Origin: Fodinicola acaciae
GTDB lineage: Bacteria; Actinomycetota; Actinomycetes; Mycobacteriales; HKI-0501
DNA length: 64,000 nt
Assembly: GCF_010993745.1 (NCBI RefSeq)
Contig: NZ_WOTN01000004.1
Span: 434,001 to 498,000 of the forward strand
Direction: 5' to 3'
This document shows positions 1 through 8,503 of the stretch, one piece after another. The stretch's first letter is position 1. Every line of letters starts with the position of its first letter. The notes beneath the pieces were generated by a model, which worked only from the letters and a program-made list of their open reading frames with translations, searched no databases and was not told the DNA's origin. The translations under genes were made by a program, and so were the position numbers.

Positions 1-470
1 ACCGTACGCTCACGGCATTCGGCGATCGCGACCTTGACGGCCTGCTCGAGTTTGTCCGGGTCCACCACGACGTTCCGCGCGAGAGCGGCGTATCGCTCGG
101 CCGCGGTGCCGGTTCCAGGCAGTACGTCGTCCAGCTCGCTGACCAGGGCCGCGAACTCCTCCTCGGTGTGGCCGGGGTCGACGGCGCCGTAGATGGCCGC
201 CGACTCCTCGTCGAAGCTCGGCGTCGCGCCGCCGATAATGTCGGCACGCGCGGCCATCGCGCGCAGCTGTCCGGCGAGTTGCCGGCCGCGCTGGCTGTCC
301 GGTGGCAACTCGGCCGCCGCGGCACGAGCCGCTGTGCCGATCTGCGCGGGCGTCAGATGCTCAGCGTCCTCTCGCCAATGCGCCGGTCCGTAGTATGCGT
401 CGACATAGTCAGGGTCGTGTCGTCCGAGCGCCAGCACGAGTTTTATGTATCTCTCCGCGATGTCGTCCAT
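1..470 (-). CDS. conserved protein of unknown function, partial (C-terminus beyond window)
   Basis: An open frame runs leftwards from an ATG at 470 to the window edge without a stop, giving 156 residues that begin MDDIAERYIKLVLALGRHD and include DYVDAYYGP. The composition is soluble and acidic, with no signal peptide or membrane segment. The N-terminal pattern (alpha-helical, 'HDPDYVDAYYGPxxW') resembles large uncharacterised bacterial proteins that I associate loosely with DUF885/zincin-like peptidases, but the metal motif would lie outside the window. It is divergent from the PLP enzyme at 566, sharing the roughly 95-bp spacer. Function is not assigned. Confidence 0.6.
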   Translation of the reverse strand, partial: MDDIAERYIKLVLALGRHDPDYVDAYYGPAHWREDAEHLTPAQIGTAARAAAAELPPDSQRGRQLAGQLRAMAARADIIGGATPSFDEESAAIYGAVDPGHTEEEFAALVSELDDVLPGTGTAAERYAALARNVVVDPDKLEQAVKVAIAECRERT

Positions 471-565
471 GGCCTGGATGCTAGGGTCTGGGCCAGCGCG
501 GACCGACACTTTGGTGTGGTCCTGATCCGGTCGGCCGGTATCGATGCAGACGGGCGCATGAGAGA

Positions 566-1843
566 GTGCTCCGGGTGAGGACCGCTTCGTACGAGCAGCT
601 GATCCGCGAGCCGATCGACGCTCAATACAAAGGCTTTCCGGCGACCGACACGACGCACACGATCGGCACGGTCGCGTCCGCCGGCTGGCAGCTGACCGAC
701 TTCATGTTCCCGGTGCTCGTGCTCAAACAGGAGCCGCTCGAGCACAACCTGAAGCTGATGGCCGACTGGTGCGCCGAGCACAACGTCTCGCTGGCGCCGC
801 ACGGCAAGACGCCGATGGCGCCGCAGCTGTTCCTCCGCCAGCTGGACGCCGGCGCCTGGGGTGTCACGGCCGCGACGACCAGCCAGGCGCGGATCATGCG
901 GTCCTTCGGCGTACGCCGGATCATCCTGGCCAACGAGCTGGTCAACCCGGCCGCGCTGCGCTGGGTCGGCCAGCAGCTCGACGCCGATCCGGAGTTCGAG
1001 ATGTTCTGCCTGGTCGATTCCAGCTACACGGTCGACCGGATGACGGCGCTGCTCGCCGGCGTACGCCGGCAGCTGCCGGTGTTCCTGGAGGTCGGCATGC
1101 CGGCCGGCCGCGCCGGCGTACGCGACCACGCCGAGGCGCTGAAGGTCGCCGCGAGCATCGCCGCCTCGCCGGCGCTGCGGCTGGCCGGCGTGGAGGCCTT
1201 CGAGGGCGTCGCCGGCTCCAACCGCGAGCCACAGACGCTGGCCGAGGTCGACGACGTGCTCAGCCGGATGGTCGAGCTGCTCGGCGAGATCGACAAGGCG
1301 GGACACTTCGACGGCGACGAGATTGTCTTCACCGCCGGCGGCAGCTCCTACTTCGACCGCGTCGTGGCGGCGGCGGAGCGCATCGGCACGCTCAGCAAGC
1401 CGGTGCGTACGGTCCTGCGCAGCGGCTGTTACCTGACCCACGACCACGGCTCGTACGAGGTCACCTCACCACTGCGAGCCGGCCAGGACGGACCATCGCT
1501 GCAACCGGCCCTGGAGGTCTGGGGCGAGGTGCTGTCGACTCCCGAGCCAGGCCGCGCGATCGTGGGCTTCGGCAAGCGCGACGTGCCGTACGACCAGACC
1601 CTACCCACCCCGCTGACCTGGACCGACGCGACAGGCACGCAGACCGGGGTGGCCGGTCGCGCGACCGTCGAGAAGCTCAACGACCAGCACGCCTACCTGT
1701 CGTACGCGGACCTGGACATCAAACCGGGAGACCTGCTGTCCTTCGGCATCTCCCATCCGTGCACCGCGTTCGACAAGTGGCGGCTGATCCCGGTCGTGGA
1801 CGCCGGCTATCGGGTCGTCGACGCCGTGCGTACGTTTTTCTGA
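566..1843 (+). CDS. D-serine deaminase-like PLP enzyme (alanine racemase N-terminal fold)
   Basis: A 425-residue fold-type III PLP protein of the D-serine dehydratase/D-threonine aldolase group, which removes or rearranges D-hydroxy amino acids. The PLP lysine is visible at about residue 81 in APHGKTPMAP. The C-terminal domain keeps a His-x-Cys pair (SHPC, about residue 400) that binds a metal in this family. The length fits the family. The start is a GTG; a second GTG lies 9 bp downstream. The tail overlaps the convergent PPOX gene by 37 bp. The substrate is uncertain (D-Ser, D-Thr or another D-amino acid). Confidence 0.85.
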   Translation: MLRVRTASYEQLIREPIDAQYKGFPATDTTHTIGTVASAGWQLTDFMFPVLVLKQEPLEHNLKLMADWCAEHNVSLAPHGKTPMAPQLFLRQLDAGAWGVTAATTSQARIMRSFGVRRIILANELVNPAALRWVGQQLDADPEFEMFCLVDSSYTVDRMTALLAGVRRQLPVFLEVGMPAGRAGVRDHAEALKVAASIAASPALRLAGVEAFEGVAGSNREPQTLAEVDDVLSRMVELLGEIDKAGHFDGDEIVFTAGGSSYFDRVVAAAERIGTLSKPVRTVLRSGCYLTHDHGSYEVTSPLRAGQDGPSLQPALEVWGEVLSTPEPGRAIVGFGKRDVPYDQTLPTPLTWTDATGTQTGVAGRATVEKLNDQHAYLSYADLDIKPGDLLSFGISHPCTAFDKWRLIPVVDAGYRVVDAVRTFF

Positions 1844-2268
1844 GCCCAGGGTCCGTTGCCGGTGATCCGGTGCGGCGTGACCCGGACGATCACCGCGTCC
1901 GGGTCGGGCCGGCGCGGGCCGAGCAGAAACTCCTCGACGCCGAGATAGCGCCTGGCCTCCGCGTCCATCAGCTCGGCGTAGTCGTCGGCGATGTCCGGCC
2001 CGACGATCGTCGCCGTCCCGTAGACGAGCAGATACTGGTTGAGGCCGCGCTCGTCCTTCTGGTCGTCCTCGACCAGCACGCTGACCCTCGGGTTCAGCCG
2101 GATGTTGCGCACCTTCGGCATGTGTTTGCCCATTCCCATCACGATCTGGTCGCCGTCCCTGGCGCCCCAGAGCAGGGAGGTCTGCGGACTGCCGTCGGGG
2201 TTGACGGTGGTCAGTACGACATTGTGTGCGCCTTCGAAAAGGCGATGAGTGGTCTCTGGAAGCCGCAT
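1807..2268 (-). CDS. PPOX-class flavin/F420-dependent oxidoreductase
   Basis: A 153-residue single-domain split-barrel protein of the pyridoxamine 5'-phosphate oxidase family. The N-terminal pattern LTTVNPDGSPQTSLLW, the central HMPKVRNIRLNPRVSVLVED and the C-terminal VRVTPHRITG are characteristic of actinobacterial PPOX-class proteins that use F420 or a flavin. It is cytosolic. It is divergent from an HxlR regulator with a 64-bp gap, a common arrangement in which HxlR controls the flavoprotein gene. The cofactor and substrate cannot be read from the sequence. Confidence 0.85.
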   Translation of the reverse strand: MRLPETTHRLFEGAHNVVLTTVNPDGSPQTSLLWGARDGDQIVMGMGKHMPKVRNIRLNPRVSVLVEDDQKDERGLNQYLLVYGTATIVGPDIADDYAELMDAEARRYLGVEEFLLGPRRPDPDAVIVRVTPHRITGNGPWAQKNVRTASTTR

Positions 2269-2332
2269 GTCGGCGAGCCTAGGAATCCGATTGTTACCTG
2301 GCGGTTCCTCAAGGCCCGGCTACCGTTTCGGC

Positions 2333-2698
2333 ATGGACGCCAACATCTTCCTGGCCGACTGTCCGGCCCGACTGGCGATCGAGATCATCGCCGACAAGTG
2401 GGCCGTCGTGGTGATCGCCGGGTTGTCCCGCGGACCGTGCCGGCACGGCGACCTGGTCGCGCTGATCGGCGGCATCTCGCGCAAGATGCTGACGCAGACG
2501 CTGCGAAAACTGCAGAGCTACGGGCTGATCGAGCGACGTGCCTATCGTGAGGCACCGCCGCGGGTCGAGTACGCGCTGACGCCGCTCGGCCAGACCCTGC
2601 TGCATCCGGTCGCGGTGCTCACCGACTGGGCCATCGACAACGGAGAGGCCGTGCTCGACGCGCAGGAGTCGCTGGCCAAGGTGCCGGCCGCGATCTGA
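2333..2698 (+). CDS. HxlR-family transcriptional regulator
   Basis: A 121-residue single-domain winged-helix protein. Recognisable family segments are the N-terminal cysteine (DCPARLAIEIIADKWAV), the recognition region (GGISRKMLTQTLRKLQSYGLIER) and the wing (PPRVEYALTPLGQTL). HxlR proteins sense redox or electrophilic signals, often through the N-terminal Cys. The ATG at 2333 was preferred over an upstream in-frame start because it gives the family length and places DCPA near residue 9. It is divergent from the PPOX gene, its probable target. Confidence 0.88.
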   Translation: MDANIFLADCPARLAIEIIADKWAVVVIAGLSRGPCRHGDLVALIGGISRKMLTQTLRKLQSYGLIERRAYREAPPRVEYALTPLGQTLLHPVAVLTDWAIDNGEAVLDAQESLAKVPAAI

Positions 2699-2713
2699 CT
2701 GCATGATGGGCCG

Positions 2714-3628
2714 ATGGATCTCGAACCGTACCGTGGCGAGCTGCTGGCCTACTGCTATCGGATGGTCGGCTCGTTTCACGAGGCGGAGGACCTGGTGCAG
2801 GAGACCATGGTCCGCGCGTGGAAGGCCCGCGACCGGTATGACCCGACGCGCGCGTCGGTGCGCACGTGGCTCTACCGGATCGCGACCAACGTCTGCCTGA
2901 CCGCACTTGAGGGCCGTACGCGGCGGCCGCTGCCGTCCGGGCTCGGCGCGCCGAGCGACGATCCGCGGGCGCCGCTCACCCCGGCGCTCGACATCCCCTG
3001 GTTGCAGCCGTTTCCGGATGCGCGTACGGACACCGAGGCGAGGACCGACCTGCGGCTGGCGCTGGTCGCGGCGATGCAGGTGCTGCCGGCGCGCCAGCGT
3101 GCCGTCCTGGTGCTTCGCGAGGTGCTTGAGTTCAGCGCCGGCGAGGTCGCCGCGCAGCTGGAAACGACCGTCGCGGCCGTCAACAGCGCGCTCCAGCGAG
3201 CCCGTGCGGCACTCGCCGGCGCGGGAGAACTCGGCGACCTCAAGGAGCCCGACGATCCCGACGCGCGCGCCGTGATTCACCGGTACGCGCAGGCGTTCGA
3301 GGCGGCCGACGTGCCGGCGCTCGTACGGCTGCTGACCGATGACGCCGTGCTGGAGATGCCGCCAGTGCCGCTGTGGTATCGCGGCAGCCGCGACTATGGC
3401 CTGTTCATGGACCGCGTGTTCCAGATGCGCGGGACCGGTTGGCTGACCAGGCAACTGACCGCCAACGGCCAGCCGGCGTTCGCCGCGTACGCATCGGAGC
3501 CCGGCGGCGGTCACCAGCTCCACACGCTGCAGGTCCTCACGGTCGCCAAGGGCCAGGTGACACACAACGTGGTGTTCGCCGATCCACGCGTGTTCGAGGC
3601 TTTCGAGCTGCCCCGGCGAATTTCTTGA
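2714..3628 (+). CDS. ECF sigma factor with C-terminal SnoaL-like domain
   Basis: A 304-residue RNA polymerase sigma-70 family protein. Region 2 is at about residues 5-70 (LLAYCYRMVGSFHEAEDLVQETMVRAW) and region 4 at about 115-170 (LPARQRAVLVLREVLEFSAGEVA). The final roughly 110 residues (AVIHRYAQAFEAADVPALVRLLTDDAVLEMPP) form a SnoaL/NTF2-like domain. Sigma factors with this extension usually lack a separate anti-sigma factor and use the tail for self-control. No anti-sigma gene is adjacent; the next gene, a DHFR-family protein, is a plausible target. Confidence 0.9.
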   Translation: MDLEPYRGELLAYCYRMVGSFHEAEDLVQETMVRAWKARDRYDPTRASVRTWLYRIATNVCLTALEGRTRRPLPSGLGAPSDDPRAPLTPALDIPWLQPFPDARTDTEARTDLRLALVAAMQVLPARQRAVLVLREVLEFSAGEVAAQLETTVAAVNSALQRARAALAGAGELGDLKEPDDPDARAVIHRYAQAFEAADVPALVRLLTDDAVLEMPPVPLWYRGSRDYGLFMDRVFQMRGTGWLTRQLTANGQPAFAAYASEPGGGHQLHTLQVLTVAKGQVTHNVVFADPRVFEAFELPRRIS

Positions 3629-3697
3629 TCTGGCGCGATGAGTCCGGCGAGTGTCGCCGGTAGGTACGGGTGACCATCCAACGAAGGGACACCCGCC

Positions 3698-4264
3698 ATG
3701 AGCGTCATCGTCATCCAGTTCGTCACCCTCGACGGCATCGTCTCCGATCCGGACGGCTCCGCCGGCACCCCGGCCGGCGGCTGGGCCTTCCGGCACGGCC
3801 CGGAGACGGTCGCCGGCGACAAGTTTCGCCTCGGCAGCGTCCTCGACGACGGCGTGATGCTGCTCGGACGCACCACCTGGCAGCTGTTCTCCCGGCTCTG
3901 GCCGGGCCGCGACGACCCGTTCTCTCAGCGGATGAACGCGGCGTCCAAGCTGGTCGCCTCGCGTACGCTCACCGACACCTCGGCATGGTCCAACTCGCGG
4001 GTCATCGACGGCGACCTGATCGACGCCATCAGGAATGAGCAGCGGGATGTGGTCATCACCGGCAGCCTGAGCGTCGTCCACGTGCTGATGGCCGAGGACC
4101 TGGTCGACGAATACCGGCTGCTGACCTTCCCCACCATCCTCGGCGGCGGAGACCGGCTCTTTCCGGCCGGCTCGCCGGCGGCGTATCTGGAGTGCCTGTC
4201 GGCCGAGCCGGCCGGCGCCGCCGTCCTCACCCGCTTCGGCCGGACTGTCACCCCCGCCGGCTAA
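3698..4264 (+). CDS. dihydrofolate reductase family protein (RibD C-terminal-like)
   Basis: A 188-residue NADPH-binding protein of the DHFR/RibD-C family found widely in actinomycetes. Visible features are the N-terminal strand IVIQFVTLDGIVSDPDG, the loop LGRTTWQLFSRLWPG and the C-terminal TFPTILGGGDRLFP typical of the group. It lies 69 bp downstream of an ECF sigma factor gene, a frequent pairing. These proteins are not the essential folate enzyme, and their substrates are mostly unknown. Confidence 0.87.
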   Translation: MSVIVIQFVTLDGIVSDPDGSAGTPAGGWAFRHGPETVAGDKFRLGSVLDDGVMLLGRTTWQLFSRLWPGRDDPFSQRMNAASKLVASRTLTDTSAWSNSRVIDGDLIDAIRNEQRDVVITGSLSVVHVLMAEDLVDEYRLLTFPTILGGGDRLFPAGSPAAYLECLSAEPAGAAVLTRFGRTVTPAG

Positions 4265-4274
4265 TGTCGTACAT

Positions 4275-5195
4275 ATGTTCGATAGACTGGCGGAGCAGGT
4301 GGCGGTCCTCGCGCTGACCGAGGCGTCGCCCGGCCCGTGGTGGCGGACCGCGGCGGCCATCGAAGATGCTGGCAGCGCGCTGGCCATCCGGCACGGTCAC
4401 GGCCCGATCCCGGAGCAGCACCGCGATTACGTGGCGGTGCTCCAGGATCGCGCCGGGTCGACCAGCCTCCCGGCGATGGCCGAGCGGATCGAGGACGCCG
4501 CCGAGCGCGGGGTCCGGCTCGTCACGGTGCTCGACGACGACTATCCGGTCAACCTGCGCGCGATCCACGACAAGCCACCGTTTCTCTGGTATGCCGGCAC
4601 ACTGTCCGCCGCCGACGCGCGCGCCATCGCCGTGGTCGGCACCCGCGGCGCCTCCGACGACGGCCTGCGCCGCGCCCGCCGGCTCACCGCCGGTCTGGTC
4701 GAGGCCGGTGTCACGGTCGTGTCCGGTTTGGCCAGCGGCATCGACACAGCCGCACACCTGACCGCGTTGGAGACCGGCGGCCGTACGCTGGCGGTGCTCG
4801 GCCACGGCATCCTGCGACCGGTCTATCCCAAGGAAAACCGTGGCCTGGCCGCTCGGATCCGGTCCGGTGGCGCGGTGATGTCGCAGTTCTGGCTGGAAAC
4901 TCCGCCACAGCGCACGACTTTTCCGTTGCGCAACGCGGTCACCAGCGGCCTGGCGACCGGCACGGTCGTCATCGAGGCATCGGCCACCAGCGGCGCGAAA
5001 ATGCAGGCCAGACTGGCACTCCAGCACGGCAAGCGACTGTTTTTGTTGTCCTCGTTGGTCGATTCGGAAGACTGGGCGCGCAAGTACGCGCGCCGGCCCG
5101 GCGTAACAGTGGTGAAGACGATCGAAGACGTCCTCGGCGGCTATTCGGAGAAGGTGACCTCCGGCGGTGGCCGGCGGAAACCGCGCGTCAGATAG
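4275..5195 (+). CDS. DprA/Smf-like DNA-processing protein
   Basis: A 306-residue protein with the Rossmann-like DprA domain, which loads RecA on single-stranded DNA in transformation. Motifs are AIAVVGTRGASDDG (family G-S/T-R), SGLASGIDTAAH, a SQF-like strand and FPLRNAVTSGLATG, corresponding to the conserved FPxRNRxI region. An N-terminal roughly 110-residue helical region precedes the domain, and no C-terminal winged helix is evident. It is not in the usual rnhB-comM-dprA context, so it is probably a second DprA homologue. The 3' end overlaps the convergent permease gene by 55 bp. Confidence 0.82.
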   Translation: MFDRLAEQVAVLALTEASPGPWWRTAAAIEDAGSALAIRHGHGPIPEQHRDYVAVLQDRAGSTSLPAMAERIEDAAERGVRLVTVLDDDYPVNLRAIHDKPPFLWYAGTLSAADARAIAVVGTRGASDDGLRRARRLTAGLVEAGVTVVSGLASGIDTAAHLTALETGGRTLAVLGHGILRPVYPKENRGLAARIRSGGAVMSQFWLETPPQRTTFPLRNAVTSGLATGTVVIEASATSGAKMQARLALQHGKRLFLLSSLVDSEDWARKYARRPGVTVVKTIEDVLGGYSEKVTSGGGRRKPRVR

Positions 5196-6448
5196 GCGAG
5201 CAGGGCGACACCGAGCACCAGCCAGCAGGCACCGATGATGATCGCCTGGCGATCCAGATTGGTCAGCAGCCACACATCCACCGCGGCACCGATCAGCGGC
5301 ACGACCAGGTTGAGCAGCCAGCCGCGCGCGCCGGTGAGCGTACGGCGCCGGATCGCCAACGCGATCACACAGAGGTTGACGAACGTGAAGGCGGTGAAGG
5401 CGCCGAAGTTGATGAACGACGCGGCCGTGGAGATGTCCAGGAAAACGCCGATCAGCCCGACGAAACCGATGATCGCGATGTTGATCAATGGGGTGTGGAA
5501 CCGGTTGCTCAGAAAGGCGAAAACCCGCTTCGGCAGCACCGAGTCGCGACCCATCGCATAGAGCAGCCGGGACGCGCTGGCCTGCGCGGCGATGCCGGAG
5601 GCAAACTGGGTGATCACCAGTCCGGCGAGGAAAACCGCCGCGAACAGCCGGCCGCCGATCACGCCGGCGATCTCGTACGCGGCCGAGTCGGGATGCGCGA
5701 CGTGGACCGTCGAGGCGACCAGCTGGGTCGCGTACGAGGCGATCACGAATATGGCGCCACCGATGATCGTGACGAGCACGATCGCGCGCGGGACCGTACG
5801 CTTCGCGTCCAGCGTTTCCTCGGTGAGCGTGGTGATCGCGTCGAATCCGAGGAAGGAATACGCGGCGACCGCGGCACCGGCGGCCACCCCGGACACCGAC
5901 GCACCGGCATGCCAGAAAGGCATCGTCGACAGGCCGCCGCTGGTGTGCGTAAACGAGAGGATGACGAAGAAAAGCAGCACGAGCACCTGCATCGCCATCA
6001 ACAACAGATTGACGTTTGTCGCGAGCTTCAGGCCGAGCACGTTGAGGATCGTTGTCAACACGATGAAAAGGACGATCCACAGCCAGGTCGGCACACCGGG
6101 AACGGCCGTCGACAGATACGACGCACCGATCAGCCAGATGACCGTCGGCAGCCAGAAATAGTCGAGCAGCACGGCCCAGCCGACCAGGAAACCGACGCGT
6201 GAGTCGATCGCGCGACGCGTGTACGTGTAAGCCGATCCGGCCACCGGAAAGGCGCGCGACATCCGGCCATAGCTGATGGCCGTGAAAAGCATCGCCACCA
6301 ACGCCAACAAATACGCCGTCGGCACGACTCCGCCGGAATCCTGGTCCAGGACACCGAAAGTGCCGAGCACGATCATCGGCGCCATGTACGCCAGGCCGAA
6401 CAGCACCAGCGGTCCGAGCGTGAGCGTACGGTTCAGGTCACTGCTCAT
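5141..6448 (-). CDS. APC-family amino acid permease
   Basis: A 435-residue integral membrane protein with about 12 hydrophobic helices, starting MSSDLNRTLTLGPLVLFGLAYMAPMIV. The first helix carries the APC-type unwound Gly-rich stretch, and the segment AYSFLGFDAITTLTEET is a hallmark of APC transporters, where the glutamates and Phe line the substrate path. It imports an amino acid or amine. The ATG at 6448 overlaps the stop of the upstream carbon-nitrogen hydrolase by 11 bp, so the two form an operon. The pairing suggests that the substrate is linked to an amide or nitrile. Confidence 0.88.
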   Translation of the reverse strand: MSSDLNRTLTLGPLVLFGLAYMAPMIVLGTFGVLDQDSGGVVPTAYLLALVAMLFTAISYGRMSRAFPVAGSAYTYTRRAIDSRVGFLVGWAVLLDYFWLPTVIWLIGASYLSTAVPGVPTWLWIVLFIVLTTILNVLGLKLATNVNLLLMAMQVLVLLFFVILSFTHTSGGLSTMPFWHAGASVSGVAAGAAVAAYSFLGFDAITTLTEETLDAKRTVPRAIVLVTIIGGAIFVIASYATQLVASTVHVAHPDSAAYEIAGVIGGRLFAAVFLAGLVITQFASGIAAQASASRLLYAMGRDSVLPKRVFAFLSNRFHTPLINIAIIGFVGLIGVFLDISTAASFINFGAFTAFTFVNLCVIALAIRRRTLTGARGWLLNLVVPLIGAAVDVWLLTNLDRQAIIIGACWLVLGVALLAYLTRGFRRPPPEVTFSE

Positions 6449-7277
6449 GCGGCCCCCTCCAGGTCTCCGGGTCGATCCGGCCGCGGTAGGCCGGCAGCTC
6501 CAGCGCCGCGTCACCGGGCCGGAACTGGTCCCACATCCGGTTCAGTCCAGCCGTGCCGAAGCGGCGTACGCGCGCCACCTCGTCGAAATCCAGCACGTCG
6601 GTCAGCACCTCCGGCGCGCGGCCGGCGGCGACGCGTACGCGGCCCTCCGGGTCGACCACCAGGCTCTGGCCGACACCGGTCGGCGCGGCCGCGTTGGGGC
6701 TCAGCACGTAAACCTGGTTGGCGATCGCGTTGGCCCTGGTCAACACCACTTCCTGTGCGCGGTCGCTGGTGGTCGTCTGGGTCGGGTTGATGATCACCTC
6801 GGCGCCGAGCCAGGCCAGCTGCCGGGACACCTCCGGAAACCAGGCGTCGTAACAGATCGACAGTCCGACCCTGCCAAGGTCGGGCAGGTCGACGACGACG
6901 AAGTCGGTGCCTGGCCGGTATGGCTCGTACGGCCGCCACGGAAAACACTTCCGATAGGCCGCGGCCAGCTTGCCGGTCGGCGAGAACAGGACGGCGGTGT
7001 TGTAGACGGCGTCGCCGGCTCGCTCGCACAGCGTGCCGGGCAACAGCCAGATTCTCAGGTCGCCGGCCAGCTCAGCGAGCATCGCCGCGCGCGGACCGCC
7101 CAAAGGCTCGGCCGCGTCCGGATTACGCGCGGTGTCACGGAAAAGATGCAACTCCGGGTAAACCAACAACCGGGTTTGCGGAAAGCGTTCCACGACTTCG
7201 GCCACGTCGGCCGCGAACGCCGACTCGCCGGCGACCGGCTCCGCTTGGACCAGCGCGAAAGGCAACCAGCGAGCCAT
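6438..7277 (-). CDS. carbon-nitrogen hydrolase (nitrilase superfamily amidase)
   Basis: A 279-residue nitrilase-superfamily enzyme hydrolysing a C-N bond. The catalytic triad is visible: Glu in VYPELHLF, Lys in AYRKCFPW and Cys in SICYDAWFPE. The length fits amidase-like branches. The ATG at 7277 gives the conserved first strand (RWLPFALVQAEPV); an in-frame ATG at 7289 is an alternative. It is translationally coupled to the amino acid permease downstream, so it may process an imported amide. The exact substrate is unknown. Confidence 0.85.
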   Translation of the reverse strand: MARWLPFALVQAEPVAGESAFAADVAEVVERFPQTRLLVYPELHLFRDTARNPDAAEPLGGPRAAMLAELAGDLRIWLLPGTLCERAGDAVYNTAVLFSPTGKLAAAYRKCFPWRPYEPYRPGTDFVVVDLPDLGRVGLSICYDAWFPEVSRQLAWLGAEVIINPTQTTTSDRAQEVVLTRANAIANQVYVLSPNAAAPTGVGQSLVVDPEGRVRVAAGRAPEVLTDVLDFDEVARVRRFGTAGLNRMWDQFRPGDAALELPAYRGRIDPETWRGPHEQ

Positions 7278-7399
7278 GACGATCAGCATGACGAGCCGAC
7301 CGGCGTCCCGCCAGACGGAGGACAGAATGTGGACACACACCGACATAGATCCGCCGGGGTGAAACGTCTCTAGATGTGTAGGCCTACAGATGGGGTGGC

Positions 7400-7921
7400 A
7401 TGGACGCGGCGGCCAAGCAGCGGTTCGCGGAGTTCGTGGCGGCACGGACTCCGGCCCTGATGCGCCTCGCGTACCTGCTCACCGGTGACCAGCACGCCGC
7501 CGAGGACCTGCTGCAGACCGCGCTCACCAAGGCCATGGTGCGGTGGCGGACGCTGCAGCGGGACGATCCCGAGGCGTACGTGCGCAGGGTCATGTATCAC
7601 GAGCAGGTCAGTTGGTGGCGGCGGGCGGCCCGCCGCCGGGAGACCACCGTCCACGAACTGCCCGACACCCCACTCGCCGACCCGAGCGACCAGTCGGACC
7701 TGCGGATGCAGACCCGGCAGGCGTTGCTGAGGCTGACCGCCAAACAGCGCGCCGTGCTGGTGCTGCGCTATTTCGAGGATCTTTCCGAGACGCAGGTCGC
7801 CGACGCACTCGGCTGCTCGGTCGGCACCGTACGCAGCCAGACGGCCAAAGCGGTCGCCAGGCTCCGCCAGCTCGCGCCAGAACTCGCGCGTATGACCACG
7901 TTCGAGGAGGTCACGCCATGA
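7400..7921 (+). CDS. SigE-family ECF RNA polymerase sigma factor
   Basis: A 173-residue sigma-70 protein of the actinobacterial SigE (TIGR02983-like) group. Region 2 is at about residues 10-75 (ALMRLAYLLTGDQHAAEDLLQTALTKA) and region 4 at about 110-160 (LTAKQRAVLVLRYFEDLSETQVADALGCSVGTVRSQ). The last codon overlaps the next start (ATGA), so the downstream membrane protein is co-translated and is the likely regulator of this sigma factor. Confidence 0.9.
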   Translation: MDAAAKQRFAEFVAARTPALMRLAYLLTGDQHAAEDLLQTALTKAMVRWRTLQRDDPEAYVRRVMYHEQVSWWRRAARRRETTVHELPDTPLADPSDQSDLRMQTRQALLRLTAKQRAVLVLRYFEDLSETQVADALGCSVGTVRSQTAKAVARLRQLAPELARMTTFEEVTP

Positions 7922-8433
7922 CTTCACCGATGGAGGACGCGATCAGGGAGGCGCTGCGCGAACTCTCCCAGGAGGCAGTCCCGTTGGATCTCACCAATAA
8001 AGCAGTCCGCGGCGCGACCCGTCGCAAGCTCACCGTCGCGGTCGCCAGCGCCGCCGCGGTCGCGGCGATCGGCCTGAGTGCGCCGCTCGCCTTCGCCGCG
8101 ACCGCCGGCAAGCCGGTGCCGGCGACCCCGCGGCCCGCACCGAGCTGCGTGGCCTCGGCGACTCCGTCGGCGCCGGCCGGTCCGAGCGGGCCGGCACCGG
8201 TGTCACCGTGTCCGCCGGTGCCGTCGGCATCGCCGTCGCCGGACCTGCCGCCCGGCTCGCCGAGCGTGTCACCGCCGCCGAGTCCCGGGCATCCCGGCGG
8301 TCCGCGGCCATCGACGTCACCATCGGTGTCGCCGCCAGCCCCGTCACAGTCACCGTCGGCGCCGTCACCGGCCAACCCCCACCCGTCGGCGTCGGCGCCG
8401 GCGGACCCTGGACCCGCGCCATCGCGGTCCTGA
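7918..8433 (+). CDS. membrane protein with Pro/Ser-rich exterior, probable sigma-factor partner
   Basis: A 171-residue protein. An N-terminal cytoplasmic part of about 40 residues (MEDAIREALRELSQEAVPLD) is followed by one membrane segment (LTVAVASAAAVAAIGLSAPLAFAAT). The remaining half is almost entirely Pro, Ser and Ala. The start overlaps the stop of the sigma factor gene, the usual position for an anti-sigma factor. No zinc-binding HxxxCxxC motif of the ZAS type is present. The low-complexity half probably spans the cell wall. A role as an anti-sigma factor is inferred only from context and topology. Confidence 0.7.
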   Translation: MTSPMEDAIREALRELSQEAVPLDLTNKAVRGATRRKLTVAVASAAAVAAIGLSAPLAFAATAGKPVPATPRPAPSCVASATPSAPAGPSGPAPVSPCPPVPSASPSPDLPPGSPSVSPPPSPGHPGGPRPSTSPSVSPPAPSQSPSAPSPANPHPSASAPADPGPAPSRS

Positions 8434-8436
8434 ACA

Positions 8437-8470
8437 GAGGTGGGGTGGTCCGGCCGGACCACCCCACCTC
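8437..8470. terminator. 34-nt perfect palindrome between convergent genes
   Basis: Two 17-nt arms (GAGGTGGGGTGGTCCGG and its exact complement) meet without a spacer in the 70-bp gap between the sigma-partner gene and the S33 peptidase gene, which converge here. A GC-rich stem of this size fits a bidirectional terminator. No U-tract is evident, as is usual in actinomycetes. Confidence 0.7.
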
Positions 8471-8503
8471 GTACGCCACAATCGGAATCCGATTGTCACG
8501 CTC

